DNA of 64,000 bases from Candidatus Puniceispirillum sp. (GCA_028383305.1 JAOEVD010000010.1:18793-82792); one strand, 5' to 3'. Shown: positions 52,430-62,311, numbered from the stretch's first letter. Program-made: numbers and translations. The notes: generated by a model not told the origin, from the letters alone.

Positions 52430-53332
52430 CTAATCCAGCAGCACCATCACAATTGACAGCGCCAAAAGCGCCATTGCCGCCAGCTCGAGGCGGCTGACAC
52501 GTTCTTTGAAATAAAGCACCGAAAAACCTATGCTGAACAGCAGTTCGACCTGCCCTACAGCGCGAACCGGCGCAACTTCATGGTTCAAAAAAGCGGCAAA
52601 CCAGCAAATGCTGCAAATGGCAGCCCAAACCCCAGCCATCGCCCCGCCGCGCCATTCGACAAAGCTGGCGATAAATTCACGGCGTTTGCCGACATACAAA
52701 TAGGCACCAAAACATACTGCCTGAATTGTTACCCCAATTGCGGCGGCATAGATCGCATTGCTAAGTAGGCTGCCGCCAATCATCGCCTGCATCGCGGCGC
52801 CATAGGAAACGGTGCAAAATCCAAGGAAAGCACCTGCCGCAAGGCCGATTGCCATTTGGCGGCTCATAATGCTTTGACGGATATTGCCAATCGTTAAATT
52901 GGTTTTGACAAGTGCCAGCATCACGGTTGCAAACACGCCAAGTGCAATGGCAAAACCGGTTTGGACGGTCACCACAACCCCCAAAATCAACGCCTCAAAG
53001 ATCGCCGTTTGCAAAACTTCGGTTTTTGAAAAGGCAACGGCGGCGGCAAAAGACCGGTGGCTGAAAAGCTGAATCAGAAGAATCGTAAAAATAACCTGCG
53101 TCAGCGCGGCGATATTGATCCAGGCCCAAAAGGCAAAGGGCAATCCGGCAATCGTTGCACCAGATATGCCGATATAGGAAACAACACAAAGCCATGCAAT
53201 CGGACAGGCATAGGAAAACCGGATATAGGCCGCACCATAGCTGCCAAGCGGCGCAACCATGCGTCGTTGTACCGCCGTACGAAGTGCCTGTGTTGCGGCA
53301 GCGGCGATGGCAAATAATATCCAAATCTCCAT
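52430..53332 (-). CDS. EamA/DMT-family transporter
   Basis: This 300-residue membrane protein has ten predicted helices in two EamA-like halves. The C-terminal half shows VAPVRAVGQVELLFSIGFSVLYFKERVS (ends VAPVRAVG and YFKERVS), the usual E-x-hydrophobic motif of drug/metabolite exporters. The N-terminal ALRTAVQRRMVAPLG is a typical start. The substrate cannot be inferred. It is located between pckA and mmsA, divergent from the latter, with 207 bases between their starts. Confidence 0.85.
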   Translation of the reverse strand: MEIWILFAIAAAATQALRTAVQRRMVAPLGSYGAAYIRFSYACPIAWLCVVSYIGISGATIAGLPFAFWAWINIAALTQVIFTILLIQLFSHRSFAAAVAFSKTEVLQTAIFEALILGVVVTVQTGFAIALGVFATVMLALVKTNLTIGNIRQSIMSRQMAIGLAAGAFLGFCTVSYGAAMQAMIGGSLLSNAIYAAAIGVTIQAVCFGAYLYVGKRREFIASFVEWRGGAMAGVWAAICSICWFAAFLNHEVAPVRAVGQVELLFSIGFSVLYFKERVSRLELAAMALLALSIVMVLLD

Positions 53333-53540
53333 AAGTTCTTATACAATCAATCTTGCCGAGGCCAAGCTTTGTTTTTCAAAAACCGAAAAATCCCTTATCC
53401 TCGATCGGTGGTGATATTCGGCCTAAACCAGCGTTGGCCTGTCTTGCCTTTGTGCAAAAAAGGCGTAGTCTAGGACTGATATTTTCAAACAAACATCACT
53501 AAAGAGCCACCTGCGCAAGCAAGGGCTAAACGAGGCAGCA

Positions 53541-55043
53541 ATGACGGATATGCATTTTATCAAAGGCGCAACGTCGGCGGGTACAAGTGGCCGGTCGCAG
53601 AATGTCTATAATCCAGCAACAGGCGCGGTTACGTCTTCAGTGCCGTTGGCCAGTGCGGCTGAAATTGACGCGGCGGTTGCTGTCGCCAAGGCAGCCTTGT
53701 CCGGTTGGGCCAATACGCCGCCGGCAAAACGTGCGCAAGTCATGTTCAAATTCCGTGAATTGATCATTAAAAATCTTGACCGGATCGCCGAGCTGATTTC
53801 AACTCAGCATGGCAAGACATTAGATGATGCCAAAGGCGAGGTGTCGCGCGGTCTTGAAGTGGTCGAATTTGCCTGTGGTATTCCGCATTTGCTGAAGGGC
53901 GAATATTCGGCGCAGGTCGCTGGTGCGGTTGACAGCTATTCGCTTCGCCAGCCAGTTGGTGTTGTGGCGGGAATCACGCCATTTAATTTTCCCGCGATGG
54001 TGCCGATGTGGATGTTTCCAATGGCGCTTGCCTGCGGTAATACATTTATTTTAAAGCCTTCCGAACGCGACCCAGCCGCACCGCTTTATCTGGCGCAGTT
54101 GCTTAGCGAAGCTGGATTGCCTGATGGTTGTATGAATGTTGTTAATGGTGATAAGGAAGCGGTTGATGCGCTTCTTGATAATCCTGATGTGGCGGCAATC
54201 AGCTTTGTTGGTTCAACCACAATTGGCAAATATATCTATGGTCGTGGATGCGCGAATGGCAAGCGTGTTCAGGCGCTTTGTGGTGCCAAAAACCACATGA
54301 TTATCATGCCTGATGCCGATATGAATCAGGCGGTTGATGCGGCAATGGGTGCAGCATATGGGTCGGCAGGCGAACGCTGCATGGCAATATCGGCTGTGCT
54401 TGCGGTTGGTGACGATACGGCCGATCGGTTTGTCTCAGCCTTGGCACCAAAGGTGCGCGCTTTGAAAATTGGCCAATATGACGAACCCGGTGTTGAAATG
54501 GGGCCAGTGATCACACGCGAGTCAAAAGAGCGGGTGACCGATTACATCAATCAGGGCGAGGCTGATGGTGCCAAGGTGGTTGTTGATGGTCGTGGCTTGT
54601 CATTGCAAGGCTATGAAGACGGCTTTTTCGTTGGCGGCACGATTCTTGACCATGTAACCGCGGATATGTCGGTTTATCGCGATGAAATTTTTGGGCCGGT
54701 TCTGTCGATTCTGCGGCCAAAAACCTATGAAGAAGCGGTCAATCTGGTGATGACGCATGAATATGGAAATGGAACGGCGATTTTCACCCGTGACGGCGAT
54801 GCAGCGCGTGAATTTGCCAATAATGTGAATGTTGGCATGGTTGGCGTGAATGTGCCAATTCCGGTGCCGGTTGCCTATCATAGCTTTGGTGGATGGAAAG
54901 CCTCGATGTTTGGCGATCATTCGATCCATGGCATGGAAGGCGTGCGTTTCTACACCAAGCTGAAAACCGTGACAGCACGCTGGCCAAGCGGGATTAAAGA
55001 TGGCGCTGTCTTTAACTTTCATTCAGGCAGCGAAACCAAATAA
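53541..55043 (+). CDS. mmsA: Methylmalonate-semialdehyde dehydrogenase (CoA-acylating)
   Basis: MmsA converts (methyl)malonate semialdehyde with CoA and NAD to propionyl-CoA or acetyl-CoA plus CO2, in valine, beta-alanine, myo-inositol and 3-hydroxypropionate (DMSP/acrylate) breakdown. The 500-residue protein has GVVAGITPFNFPAMVPMWM (ends GVVAGITP and MVPMWM), SFVGSTTIGKYIY and the nucleophile in GSAGERCMAIS. ALCGAKNH replaces the usual LELGG, so there is no general-base glutamate, the hallmark of CoA-acylating MmsA. CGAGG-like spacing precedes the ATG. The HIBADH-family enzymes at 4.8 and 10 kb are possible upstream partners. Confidence 0.96.
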   Translation: MTDMHFIKGATSAGTSGRSQNVYNPATGAVTSSVPLASAAEIDAAVAVAKAALSGWANTPPAKRAQVMFKFRELIIKNLDRIAELISTQHGKTLDDAKGEVSRGLEVVEFACGIPHLLKGEYSAQVAGAVDSYSLRQPVGVVAGITPFNFPAMVPMWMFPMALACGNTFILKPSERDPAAPLYLAQLLSEAGLPDGCMNVVNGDKEAVDALLDNPDVAAISFVGSTTIGKYIYGRGCANGKRVQALCGAKNHMIIMPDADMNQAVDAAMGAAYGSAGERCMAISAVLAVGDDTADRFVSALAPKVRALKIGQYDEPGVEMGPVITRESKERVTDYINQGEADGAKVVVDGRGLSLQGYEDGFFVGGTILDHVTADMSVYRDEIFGPVLSILRPKTYEEAVNLVMTHEYGNGTAIFTRDGDAAREFANNVNVGMVGVNVPIPVPVAYHSFGGWKASMFGDHSIHGMEGVRFYTKLKTVTARWPSGIKDGAVFNFHSGSETK

Positions 55044-55078
55044 ATCGCAGGCCCTAAATTGAAGGCCCTAAAACATAG

Positions 55079-55104
55079 GCCCTGTCTTTATGGCAGGGCT
55101 TTTT
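55079..55104 (+). terminator. Rho-independent terminator of mmsA
   Basis: GCCCTG (55079-55084) pairs with CAGGGC (55094-55099) around a 9-base loop, followed by five T's. It lies 35 bases after the mmsA stop and just before the end of convergent uraD. Confidence 0.8.
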
Positions 55105-55113
55105 GCGGGAAAA

Positions 55114-55653
55114 TCATATCTGCTGGTGGTGAGGATACTCGGCCGATAATTGCTCTAGCCGAAGCCGCGCAATCTTATGCACTTCGCCAAGCGCAGTGGC
55201 AAATTCGGTTTTGGCCGAATGCGCAACGCGAATGCCAAAGGCCGCCAAAATGGTGGCGCGATCGAGACCGCGAACAGCGATGATAAAGGGATGGCCGAAT
55301 TTTTTGCCATAACGGTCGTTCAAATCTTGAAAGGTGGCAAATTCTTCAGCGTTGCATTGATCAAGTTTGGCGCTGGCCTGTTCGGCGGTTGACTCAGCCG
55401 TCAATGATCCGGCAATGGCCAGCTTTCCGGCAAGTTCCGGATGGGCGCATAATAGAGCCATCTGTTTGTCATATCCGGCAGCATCTACAATTTCGGCCAT
55501 GCGCCTTGCCAGATTGGCCGGATTGGCATCATGCGCGGTAAGGCCAGCGTCAAACAGCCTTTGGGCCACCCATGGTGAATGTTCGTAAATATCGCCAAAG
55601 GCCGCGATAAAATCGGCGCGTGATAAGCGATGCGGTGCAGGATTGATCGTCAT
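55114..55653 (-). CDS. uraD: 2-oxo-4-hydroxy-4-carboxy-5-ureidoimidazoline (OHCU) decarboxylase
   Basis: UraD decarboxylates OHCU to S-(+)-allantoin, the third step of urate breakdown. It has 179 residues from ATG 55653 (GGATAATT upstream); the upstream open frame of 94 codons does not resemble the family. Markers are FGDIYEHSPWVAQR with the catalytic histidine region, LLCAHPELAGKLA, the SAEQ-like STAEQASAKLDQ and KFGHPFIIAVRG. The C-terminal FATALGEVHKIARLRL is also typical. It is divergent from uraH, with 160 bases of shared promoter region. Confidence 0.94.
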   Translation of the reverse strand: MTINPAPHRLSRADFIAAFGDIYEHSPWVAQRLFDAGLTAHDANPANLARRMAEIVDAAGYDKQMALLCAHPELAGKLAIAGSLTAESTAEQASAKLDQCNAEEFATFQDLNDRYGKKFGHPFIIAVRGLDRATILAAFGIRVAHSAKTEFATALGEVHKIARLRLEQLSAEYPHHQQI

Positions 55654-55714
55654 AATTATCCGGTTTAAACAGTGACAGAGCCGGTCAAAACAGGCATCCG
55701 GCCATATTGACAGG

Positions 55715-55744
55715 ATTCTATTAAATGTCCAATTTGATTTGCAA
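55715..55744 (-). promoter_or_regulatory. Candidate promoter of uraD
   Basis: On the minus strand TTGCAA (55744-55739) and TAGAAT (55720-55715) are 18 bases apart. The -10 has one mismatch, the -35 two. It lies about 60 bases before the uraD start. Confidence 0.4.
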
Positions 55745-55813
55745 TAACAATGCATAACTGCCATCGTTAGATGTTCCTTTTCGGGCGGTTTATGCAAATG
55801 GGGGAAATGGCTT

Positions 55814-56167
55814 ATGGGCCGCTTAACAACACATGTTCTAGATACAGCCCGCGGCAGTCCGGCATCAGATCTGTCGATTGATCTGTTTCGCCTTGATGGC
55901 GATGTGCCAGTGCTGATGAAAACCACCAAAACCAATGATGATGGTCGCTGCGATGTGCCGTTGCTGGATGGTGATGCATTGCGAAAAGGACGGTATCAAT
56001 TGCTGTTCAAAGTGGCGGCATATCTGCGCCGAAGCGGTGATGACCTTCCTGAAATTCCGTTTCTTGATGATGTTGTGATTAATTTTGGCATCAATGATCC
56101 AACGCAGCATTATCACGTTCCGTTACTTTTGTCTGCTTACGGCTATTCGACTTATCGGGGCAGCTAA
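55814..56167 (+). CDS. uraH: 5-hydroxyisourate hydrolase
   Basis: This transthyretin-like HIUase hydrolyses 5-hydroxyisourate, product of urate oxidation. It has 117 residues. The N-terminal [11 protein letters not shown] with its active-site histidine, the middle KTNDDGRCD and the C-terminal YRGS tetrapeptide that closes the active site are all present. No signal peptide, so it acts in the cytosol. It starts the rightward purine operon; xdhA follows after 13 bases. Confidence 0.96.
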   Translation: MGRLTTHVLDTARGSPASDLSIDLFRLDGDVPVLMKTTKTNDDGRCDVPLLDGDALRKGRYQLLFKVAAYLRRSGDDLPEIPFLDDVVINFGINDPTQHYHVPLLLSAYGYSTYRGS

Positions 56168-56180
56168 ATGCGGAGGCGCT

Positions 56181-57683
56181 ATGCGTAGTGAAATCCGCTT
56201 TTTACTGAATGGTGATACACAGCATGTCAGTGACGTTGCTGGCGATGTGACATTGCTTGAATGGTTGCGTGGTCAACCGCACCTTCGCGGCACCAAACAA
56301 GGCTGTGCCGAAGGTGATTGTGGTGCCTGTACGGTGACGATGGCCCGGCCTGACGCGATGGGACGGCTGGAATATCGGCCGGTAAATAGCTGTATTTTAT
56401 TTCTTGGTATGATCGATGGGAGCGCCATTCGCACGGTTGAAGGGCTGGCCAGCCCTGATGGCAAATTACATCCGGTGCAAAGTGCGATGGTCGCCGCCGA
56501 TGCGTCACAATGCGGATTTTGCACGCCTGGATTTGTGATGTCGCTGTATGCCGCTTGGCAAAATGGCCGCGGACTATCAGCAAATGAGGTAGACACAACC
56601 CTTGCTGGCAATCTATGCCGATGCACCGGCTATCGCCCGATTGTTGATGCTGCCAGCATGCTTGATCACGGCAGGGACGGTGATCTGGCCAAAACTGATA
56701 TGGCCAAGACTGACATGGCAAATGAGGCGGCGATGCTGGCGGCGCTATCGTTGGCAAAAGACCACCAAGACGATATCGGTCTCGGTGATGCAACCACACA
56801 ATTTATTGCCCCTGCCACCAATGCCAGCTTTGCAAAAATCTACGCCAAAGAGGCGGATGCAACCATTGTTGGCGGCGCAACCGATATTGGGCTTTGGGTG
56901 ACAAAACAGCATCGCAAGCTTGGCACATTTGTCTGGACAGGGCGTGTTGCCGGTTTTGACCAAATTGAAACCGACGGCGATTTTATGCGGATTGGGCCAG
57001 CGGTGACGCATCAACAATTTCTGCATCACATTGCCGATGATTTGCCCGAATGCGCCGAATTGCTGCGGCGCTTTGGTGCGCTTCAGGTTCGCAGCAGTGG
57101 TACGGTTTGTGGTAATATTGCTAATGCCTCACCGATTGGTGATTTACCGCCAATGCTAATGGCGCTTGGCAGCAAAATCGAGCTGACCAAAGCCAGTAAG
57201 ATTCGTACTCTTGATCTGGAAAACTTCTTTTTGGATTATGGCAAGCAAGATCGGCAAAGCGGCGAATTTTTATCGGCGATTCTGGTGCCGCAGGGGCCAG
57301 CACCGCATTTACGATGCTATAAAATATCCAAACGGTTTGATCAGGATATTTCAGCAGTGATGCTGGCGGCTAATCTGCATCTTGATGATGGCGTTATCAC
57401 TGATGTTTGTTTGGCCTTTGGTGGCATGGCTGGCATTCCAAAACGGGCAAATCATGCCGAAGCAAAACTTGCCGGAAAACCGCTTGATATAACGCATTTC
57501 AAAGCTGCGGCTAAGGCTTTGAGGGATGATTTCACCCCGCTTTCCGATATGCGTGGTTCGGCTGAATACCGGCTTTTAACCTCGCAGAATCTGCTTATCA
57601 AATATGGGTTAGAACTAACTGCATCGCGGCAGATGCGGCTTGCTGGTGCCGATCTTGCAGCGGGGTTGGAGGGCTGGTCATGA
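56181..57683 (+). CDS. xdhA: Xanthine dehydrogenase, small (Fe-S/FAD) subunit
   Basis: The subunit carries two [2Fe-2S] clusters (C42, C47, C50, C71 and C111, C114, C146, C148), then an FAD-binding domain from about residue 215 (VGGATDIGLWV, GTVCGNIANASPIGDLPP; ends GTVCGN and IGDLPP). It has 500 residues from ATG 56181 with GGAGGCGCT upstream; the longer frame from 56085 belongs to uraH's reading. The interdomain linker has AKTDM repeated twice in tandem (170-179), encoded by a 15-bp direct repeat. It oxidises hypoxanthine and xanthine to urate with NAD together with XdhB. Confidence 0.95.
   Translation: MRSEIRFLLNGDTQHVSDVAGDVTLLEWLRGQPHLRGTKQGCAEGDCGACTVTMARPDAMGRLEYRPVNSCILFLGMIDGSAIRTVEGLASPDGKLHPVQSAMVAADASQCGFCTPGFVMSLYAAWQNGRGLSANEVDTTLAGNLCRCTGYRPIVDAASMLDHGRDGDLAKTDMAKTDMANEAAMLAALSLAKDHQDDIGLGDATTQFIAPATNASFAKIYAKEADATIVGGATDIGLWVTKQHRKLGTFVWTGRVAGFDQIETDGDFMRIGPAVTHQQFLHHIADDLPECAELLRRFGALQVRSSGTVCGNIANASPIGDLPPMLMALGSKIELTKASKIRTLDLENFFLDYGKQDRQSGEFLSAILVPQGPAPHLRCYKISKRFDQDISAVMLAANLHLDDGVITDVCLAFGGMAGIPKRANHAEAKLAGKPLDITHFKAAAKALRDDFTPLSDMRGSAEYRLLTSQNLLIKYGLELTASRQMRLAGADLAAGLEGWS
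56688..56717 (+). repeat. 15-bp tandem repeat in the xdhA linker
   Basis: Two adjacent 15-base units, starting at 56688 and 56703, both encode Ala-Lys-Thr-Asp-Met and differ at two third-codon positions. They lie between the Fe-S and FAD domains, where length is probably tolerated. Confidence 0.7.
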
Positions 57684-59998
57684 CATCATCTGGCATTGAT
57701 GGCGATATCCGCCAATCAAAACATCATGATAGTGCGGTAAAACATGTATCGGGTCTTGCTGTTTATGTTGACGATATGGCAACGCCGGCAAATTGTTTGA
57801 CCGTGTTGATCGGGCAAAGTGCGCACGCCCATGCTAAAATCACCCGCATGGATTTATCGGCTGTTGCCGCAGCCCCGGGTATCGTTGCGGTCATGACGGC
57901 GGCTGATATTCCCGGGGTGAATGATTGTGGGCCAGCGATACATGATGATCCTGTCTTTGCTGTTGATGAGGTTTGCTATGTCGGGCAATCACTATTTGCC
58001 ATTGTGGCGGTTGATATGGCGGCAGCCCGTGCGGCAATTGGGCTTGCGGTCATTGAATATGAGCCTTTACCAGCCATTTTAACAATTGACGCGGCGATGC
58101 AAGCTAAATCATGGCTTGCCAGCCCAAGCGAGATGATTAAAGGCGATACACAAAGTGCCCTTACTGCCGCACCGCACGCATTGCGTGGCCGTGTTTGCGC
58201 TGGTGGGCAAGAACATTTCTATCTTGAGGGACAGGCGGCATTGGCCATTCCGGGCGAAGATGGCGAAATACAGCTATTTAGTTCAACCCAGCATCCAAGC
58301 GAAATTCAACATAAAACAGCCCAAATGCTGGGGCTTGCCAATCATGCGGTAACGGTTGAAACGCGGCGCATGGGTGGGGCGTTTGGCGGCAAGGAAAGTC
58401 AGGGCAATTTACCTGCGATGACAGCGGCGCTTGCCGCCTATTTAACCGGTCATCCGGCGAAAACAATTTATGATCGTGATGACGATTTCATGTTGACCGG
58501 TAAACGTCATGATTGCCGGATTGATTACCATGTCGGCTTTGGTGATGATGGCCGTGTTCTTGCGGTTGAGTTTGAACAGGCGTTGCGCTGTGGCATGTCA
58601 TGGGATTTATCGGCTGGCATTGCGGCGCGGGCTATGTGTCATGCCGATAATGCCTATGATATTCCGCATATGAAAATCACCAATTACTGCTGTTTGACCC
58701 ATACCCAATCCAATACGGCGTTTCGTGGTTTTGGTGGGCCGCAGGGCATGCTTGGCATTGAACGGGTGATGGATGAGGTGGCGCATTATCTTGGGCTTGA
58801 TCCATTAGAAGTGCGGCGAAAAAATTTCTATCCGGATAAAAGGGCGGGTAAATTTGGCATCACACCCTATGGGCAAAGGGTCGACGATTGCGTGATCCAA
58901 CCAATCGTTGATGAACTTGTCAAAACATCTGATTATGTGGCGCGCCGCGCGGAAATTGCCGCCTTTAACGCTGCCAATCAATATGTCAAACGCGGCATTG
59001 CTCTGACGCCAGTGAAATTTGGCATTTCCTTTAATACAACATTTTTGAATCAGGCTGGATCATTGATCCATGTCTATAATGATGGATCGGTTCACCTTAA
59101 TCATGGTGGCACCGAAATGGGGCAGGGGCTTTACACGAAGATTGCGCAAATTGTTGCGCATGAATTTCAGATTGACATTGACCTTGTCAAAATCACCGCA
59201 ACAACAACCGGCAAAGTGCCAAATACATCGGCAACGGCAGCATCGTCAGGAACTGACCTGAATGGTATGGCCGCGATGCGGGCAGCGCAAACCATCAAAG
59301 GTCGGATTGCCGCCTTTCTGGCTGATGAACATCAAACCGATCAGGCCGAGGTGGTTTTTGCCAATGGTCAGGTTCATATTGGCACCGACAGCATGGCATT
59401 TGCCGATGCGGTGAAACGCGCCTATCTTGGGCGTGTCTCCTTGTCGGCAACTGGTTTTTATGCGACGCCAAAATTAAGCTGGGACAAAGACCGGATGCAT
59501 GGTCGCCCTTTTTATTATTTTGCCTATGGTGCGGCCGTTTCGGAAGTGATTGTCGATTTGCTGACAGGTGAAAATCGTCTGCTTCGCGCTGATCTGTTGC
59601 ATGATGTTGGAAAATCAATCAATCCGGCCATTGATATGGGTCAGATTGAAGGCGGTTTTTTGCAGGGTGTTGGCTGGCTGACAACCGAAGAATTGGTTTG
59701 GGATGCAGCAGGACGCCTTCAAACCCATGCGCCATCAACCTATAAGATTCCGGCCTGTTCGGACCGGCCGATTGACTGGCGGGTCGCCTTTTATGCTGAT
59801 GGCGAAAATAGTGAAGATACGATCCATAAATCAAAGGCTGTTGGCGAGCCGCCGCTGATGCTTGGAATTAGCAGTTGGCTCGCTCTGTCAGATGCGCTTG
59901 CCGGGATAAAAGGCGTTGCCTATCCGGCACTTGATGCACCGGCAACGGCTGAACGGCTGTTATTGACGGCAAACCGGCTGGGGGCAAATTTTGTCTGA
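57680..59998 (+). CDS. xdhB: Xanthine dehydrogenase, large (molybdopterin) subunit
   Basis: This 772-residue subunit binds the molybdenum cofactor. Visible are GGQEHFYLEGQ (cofactor/substrate region), TRRMGGAFGGKESQ, NTAFRGFGGPQG with the substrate arginine, GTEMGQGLYTK and the catalytic E723 in AVGEPPLM. The ATG overlaps the xdhA stop (ATGA) and its own stop lies inside the xdhC start region, so the three are tightly coupled. Sequence and split layout match the bacterial XdhB of Rhodobacter and Pseudomonas, not the fused eukaryotic form. Confidence 0.96.
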   Translation: MTSSGIDGDIRQSKHHDSAVKHVSGLAVYVDDMATPANCLTVLIGQSAHAHAKITRMDLSAVAAAPGIVAVMTAADIPGVNDCGPAIHDDPVFAVDEVCYVGQSLFAIVAVDMAAARAAIGLAVIEYEPLPAILTIDAAMQAKSWLASPSEMIKGDTQSALTAAPHALRGRVCAGGQEHFYLEGQAALAIPGEDGEIQLFSSTQHPSEIQHKTAQMLGLANHAVTVETRRMGGAFGGKESQGNLPAMTAALAAYLTGHPAKTIYDRDDDFMLTGKRHDCRIDYHVGFGDDGRVLAVEFEQALRCGMSWDLSAGIAARAMCHADNAYDIPHMKITNYCCLTHTQSNTAFRGFGGPQGMLGIERVMDEVAHYLGLDPLEVRRKNFYPDKRAGKFGITPYGQRVDDCVIQPIVDELVKTSDYVARRAEIAAFNAANQYVKRGIALTPVKFGISFNTTFLNQAGSLIHVYNDGSVHLNHGGTEMGQGLYTKIAQIVAHEFQIDIDLVKITATTTGKVPNTSATAASSGTDLNGMAAMRAAQTIKGRIAAFLADEHQTDQAEVVFANGQVHIGTDSMAFADAVKRAYLGRVSLSATGFYATPKLSWDKDRMHGRPFYYFAYGAAVSEVIVDLLTGENRLLRADLLHDVGKSINPAIDMGQIEGGFLQGVGWLTTEELVWDAAGRLQTHAPSTYKIPACSDRPIDWRVAFYADGENSEDTIHKSKAVGEPPLMLGISSWLALSDALAGIKGVAYPALDAPATAERLLLTANRLGANFV

Positions 59999-60971
59999 TA
60001 TGGTGCTGATTGGGATACATGCAAATAGCTGGCTTGCCAACGCCTTGGCTTGTCTTGATGGTGGGCAGGATATTGTGCTTGTCACGGTCACCGCGACCAA
60101 GGGATCATCACCGCGCGATCATGGCTCGCAAATGCTGGTCACAAAGACCGGTATTTGGCAGACAATTGGCGGCGGCGCGTTAGAATTTGATGTGATGGCA
60201 CGCGCCCGCAAGATGATGGCTAGTGATGATGATGATTGGCAACGCCAGCATATGACCGTTATTCTTGGGCCCGATATGGGACAGTGCTGCGGTGGGCAGA
60301 TGTCGTTATTGCTGGAAAAATTTACCGCCAAACAGGCTGGCGCTCTGGCCGCGCTGGCGCAAGAAGATCATCATAATCACATGTTGGCTCACCCGCTTGA
60401 ATCCGGCGTGCCTTTGACGCTGCAATCGGCGCAGTCACCTTTTGATGAAGCCGTGTTTATGGTACCTGCTATGCCGCAGCAGACGCCGCTTTTTATCTAT
60501 GGCGCGGGTCATGTTAGCCGTGCGCTCATCCCACGGCTTGACGGGCTTGGGTTCGATATTTTTCTGGTTGATATTGATGCTACCAGATTTGCCGATGATC
60601 TTGGTGATAATGTGCAAAAACTGCTCGCCAAGGCACCTGAAAAAATTGCGCTTCGCGCTCCGCAAGGGGCGGTTCATCTGGTCATGACCCATTCGCATAG
60701 CCTTGATGAGGCGATTTGCCTACAGCTTTTGATGGGTGGTGATTTTGCCTATCTTGGTTTGATTGGATCAAAAAGCAAACGCGTGCGATTTGCCAAAAGA
60801 CTGGCCGCAGCAGGAGTGTCGCCAGCAATGCTGGATCAATTGATCTGTCCAATTGGCATCAGTGAAATCAACGGTAAAAGCCCGGTGCATGTGGCTTTGT
60901 CAATCGCCGCTGATCTTGCCATTTGGCAGCAATTGAGAGATGATGCCGAACAGCGTGCAAATGAGGCTTGA
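59991..60971 (+). CDS. xdhC: Xanthine dehydrogenase accessory protein XdhC
   Basis: XdhC binds, sulfurates and inserts the molybdenum cofactor into XdhB. The protein has 326 residues if started at TTG 59991, overlapping the xdhB stop by 8 bases; ATG 60000 is an alternative, but GGGGGC is better spaced for the TTG. VTVTATKGSSPRDHGSQM, MGQCCGGQMSLLLE with the cysteine pair, FIYGAGHVSRALIPRL (Rossmann fold) and YLGLIGSKSKRVRF are typical. No molybdenum cofactor synthesis gene is in the window. Confidence 0.93.
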   Translation: MSDMVLIGIHANSWLANALACLDGGQDIVLVTVTATKGSSPRDHGSQMLVTKTGIWQTIGGGALEFDVMARARKMMASDDDDWQRQHMTVILGPDMGQCCGGQMSLLLEKFTAKQAGALAALAQEDHHNHMLAHPLESGVPLTLQSAQSPFDEAVFMVPAMPQQTPLFIYGAGHVSRALIPRLDGLGFDIFLVDIDATRFADDLGDNVQKLLAKAPEKIALRAPQGAVHLVMTHSHSLDEAICLQLLMGGDFAYLGLIGSKSKRVRFAKRLAAAGVSPAMLDQLICPIGISEINGKSPVHVALSIAADLAIWQQLRDDAEQRANEA

Positions 60972-61018
60972 TTACGCCGTTATTGCCATGCTGACAGCTG
61001 AAAAAAAGGGGGATTCTA

Positions 61019-62242
61019 ATGATCGATTATCTTTGGATGTGGTCAGAATTGATTGTGCGATGGGTGCATGTAATTGCTGGTATCGCATGGATCGGATCGT
61101 CCTTTTATTTCATTGCGCTTGATCTAAGTTTGAAACCGGGAAAAGAATTGCCGGAAGAGGCGCATGGCCAGGCATGGCAAGTGCATGGCGGCGGCTTTTA
61201 CAACATGGTGAAATATCTGGTGGCACCCGCAAAAATGCCTGATGAGCTGACATGGTTTAAATGGGAAGCCTATGGAACATGGGTTTCCGGCATTGCCTTG
61301 ATGAGCCTTGTCTATTACGGCGCGGCAAGCCTTTACATGATCGACCTTGATATTTTGGATATTACCGAAATGCAGGCGGTGATGATCAGCCTTGGCGGCA
61401 TCGTGATTGGCTGGGCCATTTATGACGGCCTGTGCCGCAGCCCGCTTGGCCGAAGCGATCTAATGCTGGCCTTGGCTGGCTTTGCCTTTCTTGTTGTGCT
61501 TGCCTATGGTTATAGCCAGATTTTCTCGGCGCGTGGTGCCTTTATGCAGATGGGGGTTACCATTGGCACGATCATGGTTGCCAATGTGTTGATGATCATT
61601 ATCCCCGGACAAAGCAAAGTTGTTGTTGCGCTGAAGGCGGGTGAGACACCTGATCCGCGTTATGGCGCGCGTGGCAAGCAACGTTCGCTTCATAATAATT
61701 ACCTGACGCTGCCGGTGATTTTTGTCATGATTGGCGGCCATTATCCGATGGTGTTTGCCACTGATTATGCATGGGCAATTCTGGGGCTTGTGTTGCTGAT
61801 TGGTGCGGTGATCCGGCATTTCTTTAACACCAAACATAAGGGGCTTGCCCCACCATATTGGACATGGCTTGTCGCGGCGATCTTAACCGGCTTTGCGATC
61901 ATGCTGTCACAGCTTGGTGCGCCGCAGGTGAAATATGATCAGAGCGCGCATGCCTCGCCTGCTGCACTTCATCAGGCATCTGTAGAGCTGGTGATTGAAC
62001 GTTGTGCCAGCTGCCATGCTAGCAAGCCGGTTTGGGACGGCCTTGCCTTTGCGCCAAAGGGCATTCATCTTGAAACCGAACGTCAGGTGATCCGTCATGC
62101 GAATGAAATTTTCTGGCAAGTGTCGGCGTCACATGCGATGCCGCCAGGGCAGGTGATTTGGGTTGAAGATAAAGAACGGGCGATGCTGGCGGCATGGCGT
62201 GATATGGTCAATCAAGGTTTGGTTGGCAGCAATCGGTCGTGA
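61019..62242 (+). CDS. puuD: Membrane urate oxidase PuuD (cytochrome-c type)
   Basis: This 407-residue protein has eight or nine membrane helices up to about residue 305. A periplasmic cytochrome c domain with CASCH heme motif (C329-H333) and the methionine of AMPP completes it. It is the PuuD family, an integral-membrane urate hydroxylase that passes electrons to the respiratory chain instead of making H2O2. That explains why no uricase (Uox), FAD urate hydroxylase (HpxO) or catalase appears here. AAGGGGGAT precedes the ATG. It lies between xdhC and puuE, consistent with urate oxidation after XdhABC. Confidence 0.95.
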   Translation: MIDYLWMWSELIVRWVHVIAGIAWIGSSFYFIALDLSLKPGKELPEEAHGQAWQVHGGGFYNMVKYLVAPAKMPDELTWFKWEAYGTWVSGIALMSLVYYGAASLYMIDLDILDITEMQAVMISLGGIVIGWAIYDGLCRSPLGRSDLMLALAGFAFLVVLAYGYSQIFSARGAFMQMGVTIGTIMVANVLMIIIPGQSKVVVALKAGETPDPRYGARGKQRSLHNNYLTLPVIFVMIGGHYPMVFATDYAWAILGLVLLIGAVIRHFFNTKHKGLAPPYWTWLVAAILTGFAIMLSQLGAPQVKYDQSAHASPAALHQASVELVIERCASCHASKPVWDGLAFAPKGIHLETERQVIRHANEIFWQVSASHAMPPGQVIWVEDKERAMLAAWRDMVNQGLVGSNRS

Positions 62243-62311
62243 CTTTTGGGCTTAATTTTCTGGCATAACTCTCCGGATTAATGGTTTTGACATGATAGTG
62301 AGTGTTTCGAA

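Noticed and set aside
55707..55712. TTGACA on the plus strand before uraH
   Set aside because: Bases 16-19 downstream do not resemble a -10 box, so I do not call an uraH/xdh promoter here.
62287..62292. Perfect TTGACA before puuE
   Set aside because: No -10 hexamer at proper spacing; a transcript would start inside puuE.
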